From assembly GCF_037975245.1 (NCBI RefSeq), contig NC_092580.1, forward strand, positions 31,800,001 through 31,864,000: a DNA stretch of 64,000 nt, read 5' to 3'. This stretch comes from Apostichopus japonicus (Eukaryota > Echinodermata > Holothuroidea > Aspidochirotida > Stichopodidae). Positions within the stretch are counted from its first letter, which is position 1, and the number at the start of each line of letters is the position of its first letter. Positions 52,145 to 63,625 of the stretch are shown here, in pieces. The position numbers and the translations under genes were made by a program. The notes beneath the pieces were generated by a model. The model saw only the letters and a program-made list of their open reading frames with translations, did no database searches and was not told where the DNA came from.

Positions 52145-52302
52145 CTATAATAATAATAATATCAACAATAATAAAAACAATAAATAATAATAATAATATA
52201 ATTATAATAATGATAATAATAATAATATAATTATAATAATGATAATAATGATAATAATAATATATAATCATAATAATATAATAATAATAATAATAATAAT
52301 CA
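52145..52302 (-). repeat. TAA/ATT microsatellite, expanded SINE tail
   Basis: About 155 bp of TAA and TAATAATA repeats with GATAATAA variants. Seen from the minus strand it directly follows the 3' end of the tRNA-derived SINE, whose last bases run into ATTATTATT. It is therefore best read as the expanded simple-repeat tail of that SINE. Confidence 0.85.
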
Positions 52303-52590
52303 GCAGTTATTTTTACGACGCTTAAGCGACCACAAATGTGGGAGAAACCCAAAAAGGCTTATGCATGATTACAACTAACACGTCGGGTGGTTACCAATTC
52401 AACATTTTAATTCAAATTTGGAATATTCTCAATTAAGAAAGTCATTTCAGATGGGAAAACCGTAGATTGCTCTTGGATGAAAAACCCACCTAATTACTAT
52501 GACCCAGCCGGGAATCGAACCCCGAACCTCCCGATTGCTAAGCCTCATTGCTTCAAATGCCACCGCCTTTATCCACTCGGCCACAGCACC
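52303..52590 (-). mobile_element. tRNA-Ser/Leu-derived SINE
   Basis: The head at 52501-52590 (minus) has an A-box-like TGGCCGAGTGG, a perfect B box GGTTCGATTCC, a D-stem GCC/GGC, a four-of-five-pair anticodon stem and a long variable arm as in Ser/Leu tRNAs. The acceptor stem has mismatches, so it is a tRNA relic with a polymerase III promoter. The body (52303-52500) contains 'GGTGGGTTTTTCATCC' and 'ACGGTTTTCCCATCTGAAA', which resembles, from memory, the conserved core domains of some animal SINE superfamilies (Nin/Deu type). The tail is ATT repeats. No clear target duplication was identified. Confidence 0.8.
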
Positions 52591-53041
52591 GGTCAATAAA
52601 AAAATGAGTCAATTTTAAGTAGACAGTCACCTCCTGCTTAGAATCGTTTTGATTGTCAATTCCTTAATGAAGGTAGACCCTGGATAATTTATAATTTAAG
52701 TCTCATTGTTTTACTTTCATAATACTATGAGATTTGTACATATCTACCTGGCAGAGTGCAGTAATATGCCAATAGGTTATTATATCCGTCTGGTGAGTGA
52801 CAAAAAATAAAATAGACAAATTAGATCTCAAAATGCAGTACCTTTTGACCCCAAATTTGCTAGAAGGACCACAAAAACAGACAAAAAAACCATAACAACA
52901 ATTTATTTTACCCCAAGCCAAAAAAGACATTCATTTCGTCACTTTAAAGCTTTACATGGTCTTACATCATTTCAAACTTTCTGAGATTTTAAGACCTTCG
53001 TGAAAGAAAATTTTGAAAAGTTTAGCATCCTGTGACCCTGG

Positions 53042-53069
53042 TGGGGGGATGGGGAAGGGGAGGGGAGGG
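53042..53069 (+). other. Putative G-quadruplex motif
   Basis: Five G-runs of three to six bases are separated by one or two bases (GGGGGGATGGGGAAGGGG, then AGGGGAGGG). No gene context is seen. Confidence 0.5.
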
Positions 53070-53438
53070 TGGTGGAATGACCTTTAAATAACATACAATG
53101 AGCTCATCTTTCTTGTCTCTGTTATTATAGATCTCAAAGACGTCTCTTAAAGCAGCATTTTCCGTCCTTTTCTATGATTTTTCTCAACCTCACTGACTCC
53201 ACTATGCCATAACGACATACATAACTAGCTTATCTATTTAAATCTTACTTCAAATGGTGGCATGAAAGTCGAAAAATTTGCAACTTTCAACTTTGTTTTT
53301 CTCCAAGATATTTTCCGTTGGGATCCAAATAAACCTCGCCCATAATATGAATATTTAAACACTACGAACGTCATTGACCAATAGGCCTACGTAATACAAC
53401 ACCATGCTTGATTTGTGTACAGTCTATATGGCAGTTGT

Positions 53439-53467
53439 ACCAGGGAGTTCCATAACAACTCCCTGGT
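53439..53467. repeat. 11-bp perfect inverted repeat, 7-base loop
   Basis: ACCAGGGAGTT and AACTCCCTGGT flank CCATAAC. A partial extension with GTAC outside the arms is broken by three bases on the right. Confidence 0.85.
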
Positions 53468-54625
53468 TGTACCAACGCAAAGTCTTGAATCTATTTTTAG
53501 CAACGGCTCATAACTAAACCTGCCTCTCTGATTGGTTGAATTCAAACTAGTGGGTTTGGGGAAACTATATGAGATTAATTCCAGCTGTGGAATTTGTCGT
53601 GGAAACTTTTCTCATTATCTGCAAAAAATCCTTAATTACTCGCCAATTAACGCTGTTGGCAGGGAAAAACTTGGCTAATATCGTAGTTTGCTGTTTTGTG
53701 ATTGATATATGTAAAAAACTTGATGGACATGTCAAAAAAGTAGAAAACGGTGACCAAACGCAAAATGCTGCTTTAATTATATACAAGAGAAGTGCTCTGG
53801 CTCCCCCACATAGATATGTGGCAAGCATCCAAAAAAGGAAGTTGTTAGATCCTTGTTTCACAAACTCACTGTACTTTTTACCTCGCACAACTGTGTCCTC
53901 ATCTGTCTGTGTCAAAGGTAGAAATAGCATAGAAAGAAGCCTAGTAACTGTTTCACAGGCAAAATTCCCTATCAGTTTTTTTTCCTGTATTGTTTTGGTT
54001 GCTGGAATTTCCTAACAGTAGTTTCTGTTACATATAGTTTCAAGGAAGTTTCCATTAACCTCTCTTTTTTTTTTCATTTTGGCTTTTGTAAACATGGTGA
54101 GCAAACCGTTTTTTTTTTTTTTTTTTGACCAGCTGGGTTTTTCCCCAAAGATTTGAGAGTTGGTGCTTTCAGTTTCAAATAGCATTGTAAATATTGAAAT
54201 ATTGTTTACATGTAGTTAATAGTTGTTAATGATACTGCTAGTTTTATTGGCCTCTTTTTCCTTTTGGCAAGGCACCAAAAAAGAAAAAATGAAAAAGGGG
54301 TATTAATTACCCCTTGTGCAGACAGTTATGGAGGATTGATTAATATTTCATTGCACAGATCATGTTAAACTCTTTAGCCTTTCATATTTAGCATAACGCA
54401 AGCTAATCCAAACAAGTCATACAATTTTGCAGGAAACTTCAGGTTACAGGAGAGGTATACAGAGGTGATTGGTATACGTAAACAATGTTAAAGTACTAAT
54501 GCCCCAAAAGTTGATAGTTGCCTCTCGAAGCACGAGAGTGTGTTTGGAATCCCTTCCTATTTTTGTTGTTTGATATTTTTGTCTGACACTTGAAGAGTCA
54601 GTGTGGACATGATGGTGTACCTGCC

Positions 54626-54995
54626 CAGTGGCGGAGCGTCCATACAGTCAGGGGGGGGCGGATGCCCCCCTGGCGGACTCAAATGGACTGCTGGCGTCCG
54701 TTTCAGCTTTTTACCACTTTTTACTCATTCACGATTATTGACTTTTTTATTGCACTCTCATCTATCTATTGACATTTGACACATTTTGTTGGCGATGACA
54801 CTTATTTATTCTTGGTTATCTGCAAATTAGCAAGGCCCGGAAAGGGTCATTTCCGGCGATCTAGGGAGTACCTTTACTCAAAAAAATCTGTCCGCTCCGC
54901 GCCATCCTGTGGTGGCGCTCCGCTTAGATAGTGTCGAAAGCGCCCCTACAGACCATTCTCGCCCCCCCTGACCAATACCCCTAGCTCCGCCACTG
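54626..54995. mobile_element. hAT-type MITE, copy 2 (370 bp)
   Basis: The ends CAGTGGCGGAGC and GCTCCGCCACTG are exact 12-bp inverted repeats. The flanks TACCTGCC (54618-54625) and TACATGTC (54996-55003) form an 8-bp target duplication matching at six positions. The left subterminal region carries a G-run then C-run hairpin (GTCAGGGGGG with CCCCCCTGGC), and CCCCCCTGAC recurs near the right end. Interior phrases such as 'TCATTTCCGGCGATCTAGGG' are shared with copies 1 and 3. It has no transposase. Confidence 0.92.
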
Positions 54996-55003
54996 TACAT
55001 GTC

Positions 55004-56890
55004 TGCTGTACATTAATGTGGCATGTGCTGGTATTGACTGCCGGTACACGTATGTGTTATATTCCTCCTCTTTTGTAGGCAAGGTGTTTTATGTTTGGCA
55101 TGCTCGATGTGAACAAAACCCAAGACAAAACAAAACAACAATAAGTGATCATAACTTGAATTATGTGATGGAGAATACCTGAATGCTGTCTTGCTCAGCT
55201 CATGTACTTTCATCACACATATCCTTGAACGTTTGAACTATCAGAACACAAATCTCAGGTGTCAGCTGTGACCATGATGAACTCGCAATTAATGTCAACA
55301 AAAAAAAAGAAACCAAAAAAAAATGTATGTTTTATACGAGTTTCTTAAACTCTTGGTGTTCGGGTCATACTCTCTCTCACATTTTGGCTGGCCCAGTTCT
55401 TTTGTTGAGGGAGAGAGCAAGAACATGTCAAGTACATTTATTTTAATCTACACGCAAGATTTATATGTTTCTGTGGTACTATCACTCGAGACAAACAAAC
55501 AAACACACAGTCCCGGTAAATGATGCTCAGAAATTACAACCTATCATCTCGTCTTTAATTGATTCGGTCTAAATTCCCGCTAAGGCAATTTGCCAATGTT
55601 TTTTTTAAAGTTTATTTTTAGTTTTTCTTGGCATTTAGCCTGAATTGTAAGACAAGGAAAGGTTCGCATCCTTTGAACTTGTACAGATTCCAAGTATACC
55701 ACTCGTCGGTCACGATGGATGAACTTAGCTGGATGTGAAAGGGACTCTCCCTTTTTGACATAAACAAAAGCGGAGGTTTAATAGATCAAAGTCTGGCCAA
55801 ATGATGCCAACCTTTGATCTGACTTGGACTCTTGGGTTGAGAGGTTTTGAGTGTCATTTGACTGGGAATAATTATTACTTTCAGTAGGTTCAGGTATCGG
55901 TCGGGGTTTCATTTGTCAAAACCTGATATATGGAATCCCTAAACTCAAAGGTAAAGGGATTGAGTTCTTTGTTAAAGTCAGAGACTTGCAGTTCATGCAT
56001 CGGGTTAGACATAGAATCTGTGATAATGCACATATATAGTTTATTTGCCCTTATGAACCAATTTTAGGCAGTTCGATCTAAAGCAGTTTTACCAGCAGTC
56101 TATTCTTTGAACAACTATGGAAGGGTAAATACGTATTTTTCTATACCGGGTGAAACAGTTATTGCCATGTGAAACGTGAACTATTTGTGTCCAAGGTAAA
56201 TTCCAACTTTAAGGAAATTACCTTTTTAACAGCGAAACCAAATCAAAGAGTCCTATGCCACTGTTTGTTATGAGCGATTCTCACTTCCCATTGTAACCAT
56301 GAAATGCTTCCATTGTTATACTGACAATGACCCCCCAAATAGTTTCGTTCTCGAGTTTAGCTTTGTACTGCCACTGAAACTTGGTTTGCAAGCACGCACT
56401 TCCTATTTTAGTCAAACAAATGTGCCTGGTTCCCAGAAAGAGGGCATTATTTAACACCAATTGTTTCCTGTGGCATTTTTCGAATATGTAAAAAAAGGGT
56501 CACATGATCAGCGATACCCCCGACTCGATGTCTCCAAGAGGACATGACCATGCACAAATCTTTGGCCTGAAAACAAGGTTAGCTGATTAGTTTACAAAAC
56601 AATACCCAATTCTGTTTACCTTTTTACCTTGCTGTAGTAACCAAGGTTTGCTGATAAGAATTGAAACAAACTCCATTTCAAACCCATCTTCTTTTTTCTT
56701 CACCCTCTCCTTTTTTCATAATCTCGTAATTCTGTTGTCATATAAAAATTCCGGAACAACTTGCATGAACATTTTTAGCGAATCATGTTCCTAGATTCGC
56801 TATAAATTTCCATAGCACTGACATCTGCCATTTTATATTTGATCTCCAACTTCTGCGGTCAATATTTGCCATTGAATCTATTGATTGGTA
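55004..56890. other. No gene seen
   Basis: Frames are at most 67 codons; A-rich runs occur at about 55299-55322. Nothing recognised. Confidence 0.5.
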
Positions 56891-57522
56891 CTCAAAATCA
56901 GCTGATTATCAAACTAAGACATGTACCTCTCAGAAATCTTCATGAGCTGGACCTTACTGAATGAATCTTCAACCAATACATGTTTCCCTTAAGCAGTAAA
57001 TGTATTAAACAGCATTTATTTCGCTCCTGTCTCTCCTGACAACCTTAGCACCACGTTATACCGTGCCTAGAATGTCCTGGTAACCTTTTAATACTGTGCG
57101 CCCTCTATGACCGGCCCCTCCCAGTCATTGCCCTATACCTTCTCATTCTACCATTCAAACTGTCTACACGTGATTTTCGAGTGGATTTTCTTCCTTCGGA
57201 TTTCGTCCCTTTTTGGTAACTGAGGATTCGGGAGTTTTCTTCCTTTGGATTATTAAGTGGTTTACAGTCTTTCAACAGCCTGATAAGTATCATTTCCTTG
57301 TTTATGAGGGTTTTTAGGGATTTTTTGGTTCAAAGCGACTCTCGCCCGAGGTTTCCTCCATTAGCGTTACAGGGGTAGCAGTTCGGCGAACTGCTCAAAA
57401 TCAGGTAATTATCAACGAAAGACACGTAACAGATATCTTCATGGGCTGAACCAATTGAATGAACCTTCAACCGATATATATTTCCCTTTGAGCATTAAAT
57501 GCCTTTAACAGCTTTGATCTCT
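56891..57522 (+). repeat. Direct repeat, about 130 bp, 503 bp apart
   Basis: 56891-57025 and 57394-57522 share 'CTCAAAATCAG', 'ATCTTCATG.GCTG', 'TGAATGAA.CTTCAACC' and 'TTTCCCTT..GCA.TAAATG'. The period is close to that of the repeat at 1.4-3.1 kb, but the sequences are unrelated by eye. Between them lies unique sequence with an 8-bp hairpin (57377-57395). Confidence 0.75.
57377..57395. repeat. 8-bp hairpin with 3-base loop
   Basis: AGCAGTTC-GGC-GAACTGCT is a perfect stem with a tight loop, directly upstream of the second copy of the 503-bp-spaced direct repeat. No T-run follows, and a bacterial-type terminator is not expected here. Confidence 0.8.
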
Positions 57523-58645
57523 TTTTGATAATGTTTTGACTCCTTGCCAAAGGTATAAGAAATATCTTCTTTGCTGCCATGCAGTCATCATATTGTGTGT
57601 GCGTGTGTGTATGTGTGCGAAACTCCTTGTGAAAATTGTCTCAAACAACGATAGCAACCCAATAGGAGAATTTGGATGAACTTTTCTAGTCGTCTGTCGA
57701 TCCATTATTACAAATGATACCCACTCGTTTTTATGTGGAGTTTCAAGGGATATTTTACATGGACTCGGGGAATAATTTTGTATGGCACCACATCGTCGAT
57801 TGCAAAATGCTTTACTTTAATGGTCAAATTGCTATACAAGTCCATCGTTTTATTTGTTTCACACAGCCTACAAAACTACAACACAAAATTTGATGAACAA
57901 GTAAATGAATTATTCCCTGCAAACTGAGGTCAAAATCTGAAAGCCTTTGTAGACCCCATAATTTCAAACGTAGAGCTTATATGAATTTCATACTTGAGTT
58001 TCGTGTCCACTTTAGTGAGTCAAACAATTGGGTCTGATGTATCACTTGATGTCAAGGGAGCTGTTTTTTGCCTAAAGTTGAAAGTATCATGGTTGGGAAA
58101 ACCCCTTTGTGATGATTTTTTTTTTTAACATTCTAGCATTTGTTTGATTGGCAGTGTCATATGATATTTCATGTTAAAACACTGCATGTTTTGGGTTTTT
58201 CCATCCCCTTCCACCAACCCCTCCCCCAACCCCCCTCCCCCTCCTCCCACCCAATTAGTACTTTAGTGATACTAAGTCTGCAGACAATAACTATGGAATT
58301 TGCTGCCATTATTTTGAGTTTGGCTTTTCATATAAGCTCAACTAATTCCAAGGATCATACAGGGGAAGCACTTGAGGGTGATCAGCCAATCACTGGCGAT
58401 GATCCTTTACCTTGAAATTGTCAAAAATGTTAACCTTTGGTCCTACTTTAAGTTGAATACTTCCTGGCTAAATGTAAACTGTACCATGCCATGCCTTTTA
58501 GTCGTGACAGACCAATCACAAGACACCTAGTCTGGGAATTTCCCAGAAAATTTGTCGGGCGTTTCAGAGTGGAGCTTTTTCAACTTTTATTTGCAGAGCC
58601 TAAATATCTTTTGTACCCTGGGACCATTTATTCTTGGATGTGACA
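57523..58645. other. No gene seen
   Basis: The longest frame (91 codons, plus, 58140-58415) crosses a C-rich patch and is unrecognised. A GTGTGT patch lies near 57596. Confidence 0.5.
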
Positions 58646-58970
58646 ATGAACTAGGCATTGTATAATATTTGGGTACAAAGTGCGTATTGGTAAAAAGTCA
58701 AACAAGTCGTTATTCGTGAGCTTGCTATTTATTGTACTCGTTACTTGGAACTTGTCTGTATCCGGTATTTTTCTTTGTTTTAATATATATTGTAAATACC
58801 AGCTGATGAACTACGCTTGTTATAATATTTGTGTACAAAACTGCCTATTGGTAAAAATCAAACGGGTCGTTTTTTGTGAGCTTGGAATTTAAGGTCCTGG
58901 TTACTTGGAATTTGCCTGTAACCGGTATATTTTATTTGTTTAAATACTGTATAAAATATCAGCTGATGAT
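58646..58970 (+). repeat. Tandem duplication, period 160 bp
   Basis: Copy 1 (58646-58805) and copy 2 (58806-58970) share 'ATGAACTA.GC', 'TATAATATTTG.GTACAAA', 'CTATTGGTAAAAA.TCAAAC', 'GTGAGCTTG', 'GTTACTTGGAA.TTG' and 'CAGCTGATGA'. Confidence 0.9.
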
Positions 58971-61900
58971 TGAATTGTTAAACTATTTGGAGAACTAAAA
59001 ATATTTCAAAATTGTAAGCTCGTTTAGTTGTGTTAAATGATGACCATAATTAGCATGTGTGTAGGAGATATGTGAAGTATAGAGTGTTGATCCACTTTGG
59101 ATGGTCTCACAGGGCAATGGCAAGACCTTTATTTATCTTCACAGTAATCGATACAAAAAATTCCTCCCAAGCCTGCATTAGGATTATCTGTGAAATGATA
59201 CCGAACGGAAGAGGGGTACGTCTCCCTGGTCCCTTCCTCTCAACAGCGTCTAATCCTTGCTGAGATATCATCTGTTCTCTAAGACCACACTTTAACCTGC
59301 AAACATTGAAGAAGACAAAAGCTTGAAATATCATTATTGGTCTGAGTGATAGAGATAACTGTCATGTACAACTGACCCACCCGTACAGCTCAGAAATATG
59401 TTGTATCATTTGAGAGATTATCACAGATTTATTGCTTTTGCCACATGCAACTAGGCTGAGGACTTGATCAAGTCTAAAATATGACATCATGAAACACATG
59501 TGCTTCAATTATTTATGTTCTTCCTGTATATTTATTTCAATGTTTATTTTTCAATAATGGAGATCAGTTTTGCAAAATGCTGAAAATTGGAAATACTGAA
59601 GTTGGTTGTGTGACCTAACGATTGCATAGATTTTCAGGGTCAACAATAGCTGGTAATATCCCATCTTGAAAACATGAAAAGCGAAATTAGGTTATTATTA
59701 CATCATTAGGTTATTATTACTGTATATTTAATCCTTACGTACAGTATATACTGTATTATTTATATTTGTACAATTTTTTTTCCATTCCTTCCAGGGAGTC
59801 TCCTACTTTGTTAAGTCTTTTTAAGACTTTATAGGAGACTTCCTTTCCCATTGTACACAATTGGCGATAAAACAAATAAATGAATTAAAACAAAGATACA
59901 GTATTACAATTCTCAGATCCTAGTGACATCACAATATCACAGAATTTCAAATTGAGAGCTTCTAGACGTGACTCTTAAACTTGGATAATCTCCTTTAAAA
60001 ACATTTTTCAAAGCTGTTTGGTAGAGTGTCATTAGATTCTGGAAAGCTAAAGATGATATTTAGGTTTGAGTCCCCTTTCAGGCAAGTCAGAAGTGAGAGA
60101 ATCTTTGGCTATATATATGTACTTTCCACGGGTATCAGACCCATGGGTCCAGCTGGTCCACAAAACCCGCGATCATGAGGCTTGTTTCACGTAATATTTT
60201 CCCTCTGTCCTATTGTTTGTGCAGATTATCACGCACCTACCTACTTTTGTTAAAAATAATGGCATGCTAAAGGTGTAGAAGGGTATATCTGATCCAGCGC
60301 TGGTTACACTGTTATTGGTCGGGGGGGGGGGGGCGTACAGGACTACTGTTGGGTGTACAGGGGGTTTTACTCTAGTAACTAGTAATTTTATGTATTTCTT
60401 GTTCTCTCATAGACTTTTTCAAGCACAAAACTGCATGTCAGGGCGAGTAATTACTTCCAAAAGTCTTTGGAACGTGTATTCATCTTGTTATTTGATATAA
60501 CGAGGAAGGGTGGGGGGAGGAGTGAAGGTGGGAAGGTTAATGCCTAAACTCCTGCTCATCTTGGCTCTTAATTCCTTTGTTTATGAAAATTAAGGGTAAC
60601 AACAATGTCACACTTTGTTGATATGTGTTCAGAGTAAATTTGTATCGATGAAAAGATTAAATTGCTCTAAAAAAGAACCCCTTATCTTTCATAACTGATA
60701 AATTGTGTCTGAAAGTACACTCATTAAACTGTTTAAACAATTAGCTTTGACAATACATTCTGTTCAACACCTCCAGAATTTAAGGGAAACATTAACAGAT
60801 ATCGTGCTTCATTTGCATCTAGGCTCCATATACTTACTACATTAATTGGTGTTGTTTTTAGTGGAGATCAAAGGTCGTGTAATCATGTCCTCAGAGGTGA
60901 CTTTGCGAAAATCTTGTTTATATTTAGGGCTGGGATGAGCTGGGCTATGGATGGGGAGATCTGGAAGACAACTTGAATTTATGTAATACTTAGTTTGATA
61001 ATTGCTTAATATTTTGTAAAAAAAAAGTACTTTCTTCTGTTTTTGTCAGGGTCTAGATAAAAGTCAGCAGAGGTCATAATGTGAAAATAAAGTGTAAATA
61101 TGAAATCTCAATGGAGGGTGGGTGTGCATGGACACACTGTTTTCTTACATGATGCCCTGTAGTGAGTGCAATAAACCCTTCAAGGAATTGTCTGGTGGAA
61201 GATTTTGATACATTTTCCTTGTACTTCTTATTTTTCTCTTTCTAAGCATGTGAAAATTGTCCCCATTCGACGTATTCTTCTTGTAGAAATCTGGTTTTCA
61301 AATTCACCAGTTTCTCACCAAAAGCATTGGTGATTGACATAGTGCAGGCAAATAGGCAAAACGAGCGACTTGAAGTTAGCACTCCGCAGACTGTAGTACC
61401 AAGAAGCTTAGGCTTCGCAGAACTGTCTGATTGTAAACGTTAGATAGCCTACATGCGAACATTTTTTTGCGTTGGAGCTGGATAGCGCGATGTATAAACG
61501 ACGAAGAGTCTGCTGTTCAAACTTCTCTTGTGTTACACAAAGACCACGAAACCACCGATCTACTTCGTTGCTGTTCAAATCATATTTGAAATGTCCATCC
61601 TTGACGATTAAAAAATCGTTTCTCTGTCAAACGCAACATTAGCGTTCTCATAGTTTGACCAAAATGTTTTGAAAATTATTTATCATTTTTTAAACTTCTT
61701 AGGGCTACCAGACAATCCTTTTAAGCATTTGATGGAGGCCAAAGGTCATTATAATTGAACAGTCTGCATTCTTAATAAAAGTTCTTCATATGAAACTGTA
61801 GTGTGTACTTGTGGTCCAATTATTATGTTAGTAGTCCTTTAACCATATGAGTCCTGTAGGGAACTTCACCTAAAGGCTACATATGTAGCCACATTGTTTT

Positions 61901-62184
61901 CATTGTACCGAAGGTGGCACGCAAGCAATTGTTTTAGTCTCAATGATTGCTCCAGAGATGTCTTAGTTACTGTACTACTTGGCACATACTGTTAAATTAT
62001 TCGCACGCATTGAATACATAGGTTCGGCCATGCAGCAGAAAGAGAAGAAATAGCACTCATTTTGATCTAGAAGGCCATGAATAATTTATAAGGCAAAAAT
62101 AACCAAAAAATGTCAGACTCAATTGTAAAAATATTATGTCAACAGAACAGCAAGAACAATTTGGCAACCGCATCGATTCTTTAA
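58971..62184. other. No gene seen over 3.2 kb
   Basis: Frames are at most 75 codons. Features are an interrupted inverted repeat (59767-59857), a 20-bp direct repeat, TTAGGTTATTATTAC, near 59690-59720, and a G-run of about 14 at 60319-60333. Confidence 0.5.
59767..59857. repeat. Three-part interrupted inverted repeat
   Basis: Nested complementary pairs share one axis: TGTACAAT (59767-59774) with ATTGTACA (59850-59857), GTCTCCTA (59798-59805) with TAGGAGAC (59832-59839), and AAGTCTT (59813-59819) with AAGACTT (59823-59829) around a TTT loop. Unpaired pyrimidine-rich stretches separate the outer and middle pairs. Confidence 0.7.
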
Positions 62185-62495
62185 AGTTGAAAGTATCTTT
62201 GAAAAAAACAAAGAAACAAAAAAACAATTAGCTGAAAATATTTTGACTTTAGGGATGTACAGAAATGTGAAGTACGTTCACATTGAGACATATAAACAAA
62301 GCAATTAAGGAAAAACGATTAAAATAGAGGAGAGCTTAAAAGTTGAAATGTATCTTTGAAAAAATTAAAACATCATACAATTAGCTAAAAGTAGTTTGAC
62401 TTTTGGGACGTACAGGAATGTTAAGTACATTCACATTGAGACACGTAAACAAAGAAATTAAAGGAAACGATTAAAACAAATTAGAGCTAAATTAC
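62185..62495 (+). repeat. Tandem duplication, period 156 bp
   Basis: Copy 1 starts at 62185 and copy 2 at 62341. Shared phrases: 'AGTTGAAA', 'GTATCTTTGAAAAAA', 'CAATTAGCT.AAA', 'TTTGACTTT.GGGA.GTACAG', 'TTCACATTGAGACA' and 'GTAAACAAAG.AATTA'. Confidence 0.9.
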
Positions 62496-63617
62496 ATTCT
62501 TATTTATATATGCACCATTGATTTTCTTTTTCGTTGATTTTCTATTTTTCAAGTGAGCAACTTCCAAGTTTATTCCTTCCTCCCTAGCTATTCCTCCCCA
62601 CACCACATGAGCTCTGAAGGTATAACTGCTTGGTTAGAAATGCTATGCCAAGAAGGAATCAAATTGCTGAAGCTAATTTTATTGTTAATTGAGTGTAAAG
62701 GTTTTAACCAATGTTAAATGTTTTACTTTATCTTAGATTAATTGTTCTCCCTCGTGATTTTATGCAAAAACTCGGGGCAAATCTATCACTGTTTGTTTTT
62801 TGGAACCCAAATGTTAATGGACTACAGCGAGAAAAGCCAAAGATTATATACTAATCGCTGTGATAGAGAAGTGCTATGTCCCACTCCCCTCCCCCTCCCC
62901 TATTGCTCCCCTCTCCCTCACCCTCTTTCTGCACCTCAAAAAAAAATAACATTCTTTCATGTTACTCGAAAGAGTGAGCTTCATAGATTGGATTTTCTGC
63001 CAGTTTATTCATATTTTCCTATAAATATGTAGCTTGATAAATGAAAAAATATATATGTTAAGTACTTCCTACATAGCAAAACAAAAATTGTTACTTTAAC
63101 ATATTGAGGATTTTAATAATAACATCTATTAGGAATGTGTCGAGATATTTTGTTTAGGTTTATACACACAGCTTGAGATTATTGAGTATCCGACGAGAAC
63201 TGAAAATGGGTTTTGCATGAACAGCTGTCTACTATTAGTTAATAGGGGAAGTCAATATTGCTATAATTGGGACTAATTGATTTAGAGACATATTCCAAAA
63301 ATAAATCAGTCATATCCCCAGGGTAACTGTTGTGTCACAGATATCCGAAGCACGAGAAGCAGTCATGACCGGTAATGAATGGTTTCCAGATTTTTGTCTG
63401 AATTTTTTCACCTACAATCTGATGTACTAGGTTTTGCTCACATAGATTGTGGTTGTTTGTTGTTGGCATAGCAACAACGATGCTATTTCACTCATTGAAA
63501 ATCTCTATGGCCCTTTAAGTACTTACAACAGTGAAAAAGGACATAGAATTTTGTTTTATATTTATGGACGTCTAAAAATCCACAGTGGAGGGGGAGGGTT
63601 GAGTGGATGGGGGAAGG
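62496..63617. other. No gene seen
   Basis: A 96-codon plus frame (62742-63032) crosses a CT-rich run and is unrecognised. The rest is AT-rich. Confidence 0.5.
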
Positions 63618-63625
63618 GGTGCAAA

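Larger units (their letters stand above)
52591..54617. other. No gene supported; overlapping frames at 53565-54015
   Basis: A 148-codon plus frame (53569-54015) and a 121-codon minus frame (53565-53930) overlap. Neither has a recognised motif, and the overlap argues that at most one could be real. Other features: a G-rich run (53042-53069), a short hairpin (53439-53467) and an 18-T run at about 54109-54126. Confidence 0.4.

Noticed and set aside
52501-52590. Functional tRNA-Ser or tRNA-Leu gene
   Set aside because: Acceptor and anticodon stems have mismatches and the sequence continues into a SINE body and ATT tail.
53565-54015. Overlapping 148-codon plus and 121-codon minus frames
   Set aside because: No motif was recognised and the two frames contradict each other; random open stretches of this size are expected in 64 kb.
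57377-57395. Rho-independent terminator
   Set aside because: No T-run follows the hairpin and the DNA is eukaryotic.
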